From positions 1 through 12,560 of the forward strand of contig JACRIP010000168.1 of assembly GCA_016220045.1 (NCBI GenBank): 12,560 bases of DNA. The letters are read 5' to 3'. A model generated the notes under the pieces. That model did not search any database and was not told the origin of the DNA. It saw only the letters and a program-made list of their open reading frames with translations. The translations under genes were made by a program, and so were the position numbers. The stretch is from Planctomycetota bacterium. GTDB taxonomy: Bacteria > Planctomycetota > MHYJ01 > WSZJ01 > JACPWG01. Below, one piece after another: positions 6,777 through 12,560 of the stretch (position 1 is its first letter; each line of letters opens with the position of its first letter).

Positions 6777-9296
6777 ATGGGGGAACCGACCGAACCCGGA
6801 AGCGATCCCGGCGCGGCGGCGACGCCCCCGGACGGCTTCCCCGACGCCGAGCAGCGCGCCGTGATCGCGGCCGGCAGCGGCCCGCTCCTCGTGCTCGCGC
6901 CCGCGGGTACGGGGAAGACCCGGGTCATGGCCGAACGCCTCGCCGCGGCCCTCGCCGGCGGACTCGCCCCCGAACGCGCGCTCTGCGTGACCTTCACCAA
7001 CCGCGCCGCCGGCGAAGTGCGCCGCCGCGTCGCCGCCCGCCTCGGCCACGCCGCCGGCCGCGTCTGGATCAGCACCTTCCACGCCCTCTGCGCCGCCATC
7101 CTCCGCTACGACGCCGCCGCGCTCGGCCTCGCCCGCGACTTCGTGGTCTACGACGAACACGACGCCGCCGACCTCCTGGTCGACATCGCCCGGCAGCGGC
7201 CCCAGCTCGCCCACGCCGGCACCCCGCTCGCCCTCGCCCAGCGCATCGCCGACGCCAAGTCCCGCTGCCCGACCGCCGAGCTCAGCCGGCGCGCCGTGCC
7301 CGACCTCTTCCCCGCCGCCGCCGCCGCCGAACTGCGCGCCGCCGCCGCCACCTACCACGCCCTGCTCGCGGACCGCAATGCCCTCGACTTCGGCGACCTC
7401 ATCTATCGGGTGCGCACCCTATTCGCCCACGTCCCCGAGCGCGCCGAGCGCTGGGCCGCGCGTTTCTTCTGGCTGCAGGTCGACGAAGTCCAGGATACAC
7501 ATGAGTCCGAATACGAGGTGCTGCGCCATCTCGCGCTCGCCCGCCGCCAGCTCGCCTTCTTCGGCGACGTCGACCAGACCATCTACGGCTGGCGCGGCTC
7601 CGACCCGGAGCGCGTGCTCGGCCGCTTCCGCAAGGAGTTCGACCCGGTGCAGGAACTGGCGCTCACCCGCAGCCATCGCGCGACGCGCACGCTGCTCGCC
7701 GCCGCCGAGGGCTTCGCCGCGCTCGATCCTGCGCGGCGCACGCGGCTCGTCCCCGGCCCGGGCCTGCCCGCGGGCGAACCGATCCGCACCCACGCCGCCG
7801 CGACCCTGATGGCGGAGGCGGAGTGGGTCGCGCAGCACGTCCGCGCGACGCTCGCCGCCGCGCCGCGCGGCACGACGGTCGGCGTGCTCACGCGCAGCCA
7901 TCACCGCAACCGCGGGATCGCCGCCGCCCTGGCGCGCGCGGGCGTGCCGCATCTCACGGTCGAAGAATTTCAGTTCTTCCGCCGCCAGGAGGTGAAGGAC
8001 GCGCTCGCCCGGCTGCGCCTCGTGTCCAATCCCGCGGACTCGGGCGCCTTTCAACGCACCCTGCTGCGCCCCGCCTCGGGCATCGGCCAGGCGACGATCC
8101 GCGAGGTGCGGACCGCGGGGGCGCGCCTGCACCTGCGCCTCGCCGATCTGGCCCGGCCGGAGACGCACCGGGACGGCGAGCCGTTCGCGGCGTTGCGCCG
8201 CGCCCTGGCGTCCGGCGCGGTGGTCGTGCTCGACGTCGAGTCGACGGGCCTCTCGCCGGCGACCGACGAAGTCGTCGAAGTGGCCGCGTTGCGCCTGGGG
8301 CCGGGGGCACAGCGGCAGGAGTTCCGCGCCTGGGTTCGGCCCACGCGTCCGGTCGGCGAGTCCGAGCGCATTCACGGCTGGAGCGACGGCTGGCTGGCCG
8401 AGCACGGGCGGCCGGCGGCGCAGGTGCTGGGCGAATTGGCGGAGATCGTGCGCGGCCGGCACGTGGTCGGCCACAACGTCGGCTTCGATCTCGGGCTGCT
8501 CACGCGGCAGGCGACGCAGCTCGGGGTGGCGTTTGCGCCGGCGGGGGTGGACGACACGCTGACGCTGGCGCGCCGGCTGCTGGTGCTGGAGCGCTACGAC
8601 CTGGAGGCGCTGGCGCGGCATTTCGGGCTGGCGGCGCAACCGTCGCATCAAGCGGCGGCGGACGTGGCCGCGACGGCGGAGCTCCTGCTCCGGCTCGCGC
8701 CCGGGCTGGAGGCCGGTGCAGCGGGCCGGGCCGAGCTGGTGGCGCGCTACGGCGCCCCGTTTCGCGCGCACGCGGAGCAGCTCGCGGCCTGGCGCGAGGC
8801 GGCGGGCCGGGAGCGCCCGGGCGCGCTACTGCGGCGGGTGCTCGACGAGTCCGGCCTGCTGCGCCACTACGCCGCGGAGCCGCAGCGGCTGACGCATCTC
8901 GAGCAGCTCGCGTGGCTCTTCGAGCAGGAGGACAAGGCGGAGGTGCCGCCGCGGGCGGCGCTGGCGGAATTGACGGCCATGGCCGCGCTCGCGCGCCACG
9001 TGGACGACCTGGCGGCGGTGGACGGGAAGGTTCCGGTGATCACCGTACATCAGGCGAAGGGGCTGGAGTTCGACGTGCTCTTCCTCGCCGGGTTGGCCGA
9101 GTGCGAGTTCCCGTCGTGGCACGCGTGCCGGGACGGGGACGTGACCGAGGAGCGGCGGCTCTTCTACGTCGCGCTCACGCGCGCGCGTCGGCAACTGTAC
9201 CTGTCGTGGCCGGCGCGCGACGACCGCGGCCGGGAGCCGGAACCGAGCCGCTTCCTGTCCGGCGGCTGGCTCGCAGGGCTCAGCCGGGAGGAGTGA
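6777..9296 (+). CDS. UvrD/Rep-type helicase with an inserted DEDDh exonuclease domain (839 aa)
   Basis: Superfamily 1A DNA helicase motifs in order: Walker A APAGTGKT (41-48), TFTNRA (72-77), STFH (99-102), VDEVQDT (235-241), GDVDQTIYGWRG (263-274), LTRSHR (296-301), VHQAKGLEFD (757-766) and EERRLFYVALTRAR (791-804). After a 2B-like segment (FFRRQEVKDALARLRLVSNP, 400-419, and GIG at 435-437) comes a DnaQ-like domain at about 480-640 with all five DEDDh residues: D486 and E488 (VLDVEST), D571 (HNVGFD), H624 and D629 (SHQAAAD). Both activities should therefore be intact: 3'-5' unwinding plus 3'-5' exonuclease. Start: ATG with GGAGG five nt before. UvrD proteins are usually about 700 aa; the extra length equals the exonuclease. 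No defence gene shares its strand. Likely roles are DNA repair or recombination; a defence nuclease-helicase is possible. GC is about 75-82% in sampled lines. Confidence 0.93.
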   Translation: MGEPTEPGSDPGAAATPPDGFPDAEQRAVIAAGSGPLLVLAPAGTGKTRVMAERLAAALAGGLAPERALCVTFTNRAAGEVRRRVAARLGHAAGRVWISTFHALCAAILRYDAAALGLARDFVVYDEHDAADLLVDIARQRPQLAHAGTPLALAQRIADAKSRCPTAELSRRAVPDLFPAAAAAELRAAAATYHALLADRNALDFGDLIYRVRTLFAHVPERAERWAARFFWLQVDEVQDTHESEYEVLRHLALARRQLAFFGDVDQTIYGWRGSDPERVLGRFRKEFDPVQELALTRSHRATRTLLAAAEGFAALDPARRTRLVPGPGLPAGEPIRTHAAATLMAEAEWVAQHVRATLAAAPRGTTVGVLTRSHHRNRGIAAALARAGVPHLTVEEFQFFRRQEVKDALARLRLVSNPADSGAFQRTLLRPASGIGQATIREVRTAGARLHLRLADLARPETHRDGEPFAALRRALASGAVVVLDVESTGLSPATDEVVEVAALRLGPGAQRQEFRAWVRPTRPVGESERIHGWSDGWLAEHGRPAAQVLGELAEIVRGRHVVGHNVGFDLGLLTRQATQLGVAFAPAGVDDTLTLARRLLVLERYDLEALARHFGLAAQPSHQAAADVAATAELLLRLAPGLEAGAAGRAELVARYGAPFRAHAEQLAAWREAAGRERPGALLRRVLDESGLLRHYAAEPQRLTHLEQLAWLFEQEDKAEVPPRAALAELTAMAALARHVDDLAAVDGKVPVITVHQAKGLEFDVLFLAGLAECEFPSWHACRDGDVTEERRLFYVALTRARRQLYLSWPARDDRGREPEPSRFLSGGWLAGLSREE

Positions 9297-9335
9297 GGAC
9301 GGCGGAGCGAGCGGCGGGCGGCACCCGGGGTGGCG

Positions 9336-9349
9336 CCCCCCCCCCCCCC
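9336..9349. repeat. Homopolymer run of 14 C
   Basis: Fourteen consecutive C residues 39 nt after the UvrD-like stop, flanked by GGGGTGG (9327-9333) and its complement CCACCCC (9348-9354). It lies outside any gene, so a length change would not alter a protein. It may be a slippage-prone tract or a sequencing/assembly error site. Confidence 0.9.
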
Positions 9350-9354
9350 ACCCC

Positions 9355-9377
9355 GGCCGCCGGCCCCCGCCGGCGGC
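9355..9377. other. Short GC hairpin next to the C tract
   Basis: GCCGCCGG (9356-9363) pairs with CCGGCGGC (9370-9377) across a six-nt loop. It is not followed by a T run. It may add to transcription stop or be chance in very GC-rich sequence. Confidence 0.35.
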
Positions 9378-9400
9378 GGCTGCCGCTCCCCGCAACGACC

Positions 9401-9436
9401 GCGGGCCCCGGTCGGCAACCGCCGGCCGGGGCCCGC
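9401..9436. terminator. Strong hairpin, probable terminator between convergent genes
   Basis: GCGGGCCCCGGTCGGC (9401-9416) pairs with GCCGGCCGGGGCCCGC (9421-9436) over an AACC loop: 16 pairs with one G-T wobble. On plus it is followed by ATTACTTT, a modest T-rich tail. It sits 105 nt after the UvrD-like stop and 28 nt from the stop of the convergent protease gene, so it could end transcription from both sides. The poor T tail on minus makes the minus role less sure. Confidence 0.7.
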
Positions 9437-9464
9437 ATTACTTTCCCACCCCGCCCCGCCCGCC

Positions 9465-10544
9465 CTACGGGCTCACGACTTCGATCGGAATGTACGCGGC
9501 GTTGTTGCTCTCGTCAAACTCCGAGATCCCGCCGCTGTAGTCGGCGATCGCGCCCACGTAGTAGTCGTTCCCGACGGTCAGGCTGCTTGGGATCGTGAGC
9601 GTGTTCTTGATCGTGTAGACGTCGTTGCGGCCCAGGCCAAGCGTGCGCGTGTCCACCCGGGTGTCGCCGGTGCTGATGTTGTCGTTGCTGCTCACGTAGT
9701 AGCCGACCGCGACCGAGGATTGGGTGCTGCGGCCGTTGTTCTCGAAGGTGAACTCGACCTGGACCACCTGTCCGGGATAGACCTGGTAGCGCCGGGTGTC
9801 GCCGCCGTCCTCCGAGACGTACCCCAGTTCGACGCCGCTCGCGTCGTAGATCTTGGTCTTCGTGTGTTCACTGTAGCCGTCGTCGCGGCCGGACCACTTC
9901 CAGTGGCTGACCGAGACGTCCTGCCCGGCCGACGAGTCGGTGCCGTAGATCGAGACCGCGCCGTCGGAGGCGTCCTCGCCGGGGTAGCAGCGCGAGACGC
10001 CGTTGTTGACGTGGATGTGGGTCCAATCCTCGCCCATCGCGTTGTATTCGTCGTCCTCATGGTCGAGCCCGAGCGCGTGGCCGAACTCGTGGATCGCGGT
10101 CGTGTGATAGGAGCGCCGGCTGCCGCCGTACTCCCAGAGCGTGGAGGCCGTAGTGCTGGTGCTCCAGGTGAAATCGCTGCGATTGTAGAAGATCACGTCC
10201 GCGCTGTAGAGCCTGCCGCTGGAGTACACCTGCTGGACGCACTCGGCCGGCGGGTCATTGGTCCCCTCGTCCTGCGCCCAGGTCTCGCTCTGGCTGTTGC
10301 TCGTGCTCACGCTCGAGTCGCCCCAGGAGACGCTGAAGTTGAATTGACTCGGATTGCTGTTCCAGCGGCTCAGCACGGTCGAGAGCGCCGTGCGGGTCGC
10401 GCTCCCGGACGGATAGGTCCCGGACGCGGCGCGCACGGTGAGGGAGTTCGAATTCCACCAGGCGTCGGCGACGTAGGCATAGCCGGAGGGCGCGGTCGAA
10501 AGCACGGCCAGCGCGGCCGCGGCGGCGAGCAACATGCGTTTCAT
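9465..10544 (-). CDS. Secreted matrixin-type zinc metalloprotease with C-terminal CARDB domain (359 aa)
   Basis: A signal peptide (MKRMLLAAAAALAVLSTAPS, likely cleaved after A23 in GYA) directs export. The metzincin zinc site HEFGHALGLDH is at 152-162 (zinc ligands H152, H156, H162; catalytic E153) with the Met-turn methionine at 170 (EYNAM), and the following DGAVSIYG (194-201) is typical of bacterial matrixins. Two Cys (102, 186) could form a disulfide. From about 208 to 355 a beta-rich region with VQVEFTFENNG (261-271) and FDESNN (343-348) matches CARDB, a domain thought to aid surface or matrix contact. ATG at 10544 is chosen because AGGAG is eight nt before it; the ATG at 10550 would leave only two nt. 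It follows the 268-aa secreted protein by 87 nt and may share its transcript. Confidence 0.92.
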   Translation of the reverse strand: MKRMLLAAAAALAVLSTAPSGYAYVADAWWNSNSLTVRAASGTYPSGSATRTALSTVLSRWNSNPSQFNFSVSWGDSSVSTSNSQSETWAQDEGTNDPPAECVQQVYSSGRLYSADVIFYNRSDFTWSTSTTASTLWEYGGSRRSYHTTAIHEFGHALGLDHEDDEYNAMGEDWTHIHVNNGVSRCYPGEDASDGAVSIYGTDSSAGQDVSVSHWKWSGRDDGYSEHTKTKIYDASGVELGYVSEDGGDTRRYQVYPGQVVQVEFTFENNGRSTQSSVAVGYYVSSNDNISTGDTRVDTRTLGLGRNDVYTIKNTLTIPSSLTVGNDYYVGAIADYSGGISEFDESNNAAYIPIEVVSP

Positions 10545-10552
10545 GGTCATAT

Positions 10553-10557
10553 CTCCT
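10553..10557 (-). promoter_or_regulatory. Ribosome binding site of the matrixin gene
   Basis: AGGAG on minus, eight nt before ATG 10544 and only two before the in-frame ATG 10550, so it selects the shorter start. The 87-nt gap upstream holds no convincing promoter. Confidence 0.7.
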
Positions 10558-10631
10558 GCGTATCTGTGGTTCATCATCATCAGGTTAAATACTGACCCCG
10601 AAGGGAGGGGGCGAGGGGTTGGCGGGGGCGA

Positions 10632-11438
10632 TTACTGGTTGCGCAGGGCGACCGGCCGGCGAACCGGCCCGGTGAAGGCGACGAGCGGGTCCAGGCTGCT
10701 CACCGGAGCGAGCCCGGCCAGTTCCTGCGGCGTGTGGACGCGCGCCACCAGCGCGCTCAGCCAGTCGGCGAAGGCGGCTTCCGCGACCGGCGCCGTTTCG
10801 GCCGCGGCGAGCGGAGCGGCGGCGGGCCCGCCGGCGTCGGCGAGCTGGTCCTGTTCGCGGCGATCCCAGGGTACTTGCCCGAGGCGGACCGTGACCGTGC
10901 TCTCGCTCCACTGGTGCAGGGTGACTTCGTCGAGCGCGCGCTGCGTGCCGAGCTGGATGCGGTCGGCGCTGGGCAGCAGCACGTCCCGCCCGCCCTCGGA
11001 GTAGACCGCGCCGCCGACCAGCCGGAAGCGGCCGCCGCGCCAGCCCACCAGCGGACAGTTCGCCTTGCCGTTGCCGATCACGAAGAGCACCGAGCGCTCG
11101 CCGACGTCGAAGAGCGTCGAGTGCGAGGAGCGCAGCAGCAGCCCGTCGGCCCCGATGCCGCCGAAGAAGCGCAGCGTGATCGTCGAGCCCGCGGTCGAGC
11201 CCTTGAAGAGGCGTTCAATGCGGAAGGTGACGAAGGTGTGCATGTCGCCGGGTTCCTCCCCCGCGGCCTGCGCGCGGGCGTAGGCGATCTGGGTCACCTC
11301 GCCGGCGAAGATCAGGTCGGAACGGCGCGCCTGGTCGGTCGGGGTCAGCTTCGGTCCGGGCGCGGCCACGGCCCCCACCGCTCCGGCCACCGCCAGGGCG
11401 CACAGGACGCCGCCGGCCATCATCATTCGAGCGCTCAT
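10632..11438 (-). CDS. Secreted protein of unknown function (268 aa) upstream of the matrixin
   Basis: A signal peptide is visible (hydrophobic 5-25, likely cleavage near AVAA at 23-26). The mature N-terminal half is a beta-rich region: SDLIFAGEVTQIAYARA (40-56), HTFVTFRIERLFKG (67-80), STITLRFFGG (85-94) and FDVGERSVLFVIGN (110-123), followed by CPLVGWRGGRFRL (128-140). This 'SDxIFxGxV...VLKG...GE.VLFV' pattern recurs in secreted proteins of Myxococcota-like bacteria that I associate with matrixin loci, but I cannot name the family. The second half is Ala-rich and probably flexible (200-225). ATG at 11438 has GGAGG eight nt upstream; the ATG 15 nt earlier (11453) has no such site. A role as partner, inhibitor or chaperone of the metalloprotease is inference from neighbourhood. 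Confidence 0.82.
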   Translation of the reverse strand: MSARMMMAGGVLCALAVAGAVGAVAAPGPKLTPTDQARRSDLIFAGEVTQIAYARAQAAGEEPGDMHTFVTFRIERLFKGSTAGSTITLRFFGGIGADGLLLRSSHSTLFDVGERSVLFVIGNGKANCPLVGWRGGRFRLVGGAVYSEGGRDVLLPSADRIQLGTQRALDEVTLHQWSESTVTVRLGQVPWDRREQDQLADAGGPAAAPLAAAETAPVAEAAFADWLSALVARVHTPQELAGLAPVSSLDPLVAFTGPVRRPVALRNQ

Positions 11439-11461
11439 GATCGATTCCTCCATGCTCGGGT

Positions 11462-11529
11462 ATATTCTGGACCGTCAAGTCGAGGCGAGAATGCACTATG
11501 CAGGTCGCGGGCCGCGCTCGCCAGAATAT
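11462..11529. repeat. AT-rich 9-bp inverted repeat in the promoter region of the 268-aa gene
   Basis: ATATTCTGG (11462-11470) and CCAGAATAT (11521-11529) are perfect inverted copies 50 nt apart, 24 nt upstream of the 268-aa start. They stand out in a GC-rich setting and could be half-sites for a regulator. The rest of the 251-nt gap (11439-11689) shows no gene, and no confident -35/-10 pair could be placed. Confidence 0.4.
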
Positions 11530-11689
11530 CGCAACTCATTATCGCGGAACATGTTGCACTACGGTGGCGAAGTAGCCGGCAATCCGGGTGCGGCGCGCGG
11601 AGACAGGGGGAGTGTGTGCGGATCGAACAGCAGCGGGGAGGGGGAGGTCGGGGGAAGCCACGGGCGAGCCGGCGGGCGGAGCAAGGTGA

Positions 11690-12560
11690 TTACCCGGGCT
11701 GCTGATCGAGCTCGCGCAAGGCGTTCTGCACCTGGGTCGCGAGTTCCGCGGCGAGGAGGCCGGGAGTGGCGAGCTCGGCCCGCGCGAGTCCGCGCAGGGC
11801 TTCGCGCCGGGTGGCGGCCGGCAGCTCCGCGCCCAGGCCGAGGCGCGCCAGCAGGTCGATGGTCGCGGGAGCCGGGGTGGACTGGCGCGCGAGCACGCGT
11901 GTGGCCGCCACCCAGACGGTCGGGTCCGTCTCCGGCGCGAGCATGGCGGCGAGCCGAGCCTGCGCGGTCGCGTCCAATTCCGCCGGCAATCCGGAGAGGG
12001 CCGCGCACTGCAGCTCGGCCGCCCCCGACTCCGCGGTCGCTCCGGCCTCACCCAGCGCGCCGATGAGGGCGAGCACCAGGGGCGCGTCCTGGTCGACCTC
12101 TCCGCTCCACGGCGGTGCACCGAGCAAGGCGGCGCGCACGGCCGGCGACTCGTCGCGCGCGAGCGCCTCCTGCCAGGAATCGAAGCCGGCGGCCGGATCG
12201 AGCGCCGCCAGCACGGTCAGCCCGCGCACGCGATCCACGGGCGCCGCCGCCTGCGCCCACCCCTCGGCCAGGAGTTGCAGCTCGGCCGCGAAGTCGGCGT
12301 CTGCGGCGGCGCGACGGGCGAGCTGCAGCATGGTGCGGGGATCGGTGCACTCTTCCAGGCGCCGCCGCAGCGCGGTCCGACTCTCCGCTCCGCCGACCCC
12401 AACGACCTCCACTTCCCCGTCGGCGCCGTCGGTGCCGGCAGTCTCGGCACGGGGTGCGCTCGCCGCGTGGCGCCGGAGCTCCGAGGCGCCGCGCGCGGCG
12501 ACGGCCGGCGAGGCGTCGCAGTGCCGCACGCGCGCGACCGCGGCGAGCGCCGCGCCCGTC
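11690..12560 (-). CDS. HEAT-repeat-like protein, 5' end beyond the window
   Basis: The frame is open from the right edge to TAA at 11690-11692, giving 289 residues of the C-terminal part. The reading continues upstream of the GTG at 12529 with helix-like TGAALAAVARVRHC, so that GTG is probably internal. Repeated Ala/Leu helices with 'DxxPxVRxAAL' character (ARDESPAVRAALLG, and PETDPTVWVAATRVLARQS) suggest HEAT or Armadillo-like alpha solenoid units, used for protein binding. An acidic Gly-rich linker (about GTDGADGEVEVVGVGGAES) separates the first HEAT-like unit from the rest. Cell location cannot be told without the N-terminus. It is separated from the 268-aa gene by 251 nt, so is likely its own transcription unit. 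Confidence 0.78.
   Translation of the reverse strand, partial: TGAALAAVARVRHCDASPAVAARGASELRRHAASAPRAETAGTDGADGEVEVVGVGGAESRTALRRRLEECTDPRTMLQLARRAAADADFAAELQLLAEGWAQAAAPVDRVRGLTVLAALDPAAGFDSWQEALARDESPAVRAALLGAPPWSGEVDQDAPLVLALIGALGEAGATAESGAAELQCAALSGLPAELDATAQARLAAMLAPETDPTVWVAATRVLARQSTPAPATIDLLARLGLGAELPAATRREALRGLARAELATPGLLAAELATQVQNALRELDQQPG

Noticed and set aside
7419..8771. Minus-strand open frame of 450 codons within the UvrD-like gene
   Set aside because: Arg/Ala-rich shadow of the helicase-exonuclease frame, which carries all catalytic motifs.
9330..10595. Plus-strand open frame of 421 codons over the matrixin gene
   Set aside because: It starts in the C-tract region without a ribosome binding site and is antisense to a gene with an intact zinc site and signal peptide.
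10734..11705. Plus-strand open frame of 323 codons over the 268-aa gene
   Set aside because: Antisense to a gene with a signal peptide and a strong ribosome binding site; no motif of its own.

Overview
The window is GC-rich bacterial DNA (hand counts of single 60-base lines run from about 60% to 88% GC), dense with long genes and good Shine-Dalgarno sites. The gene content (a DISARM-type SNF2 helicase, a secreted matrixin with a CARDB domain, a HEAT-repeat protein) fits a high-GC Pseudomonadota or Myxococcota-like environmental bacterium. No marker gene is present, so the taxonomy is only a guess.

Left part (1-6384), minus strand: a probable defence locus. A consensus-like sigma70 promoter (6355-6384) precedes a tightly packed row: a 421-aa AAA/STAND-type P-loop ATPase, a 216-aa protein of unknown function (overlapping it by 14 nt), a 174-aa protein of unknown function (ATGA overlap) and, 29 nt further on, a 1135-aa SNF2-family helicase that I recognise as DrmD-like (class 1 DISARM). 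After a 157-nt gap holding a pair of inverted palindromic REP-like units, the first 77 codons of another protein run off the left edge. They resemble the start of large proteins, possibly adenine methyltransferases, that accompany DrmD-type helicases. The three small upstream genes have visibly lower GC than the helicase gene on the right and look like an accessory cassette joined to the DrmD operon. This is the best candidate in the window for something undescribed.

Middle (6252-9460): a 525-nt divergent intergenic region, then a plus-strand UvrD/Rep superfamily 1 helicase of 839 aa. A complete DEDDh (DnaQ-like) 3'-5' exonuclease domain is inserted in the middle of its second helicase half, apparently in subdomain 2B. 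The gene ends in a GC-rich intergenic stretch with a run of 14 C and a 16-bp hairpin that probably serves as a terminator between convergent genes.

Right part (9465-12560), minus strand: three probable cell-envelope or secreted proteins. In transcription order they are a HEAT-repeat-like protein (5' end outside the window), a 268-aa secreted protein of unknown function with its own strong ribosome binding site, and a 359-aa secreted zinc metalloprotease of the matrixin type with a C-terminal CARDB domain. The last two are only 87 nt apart and may be cotranscribed.

No tRNA, rRNA, CRISPR array, insertion sequence or integrase was seen.
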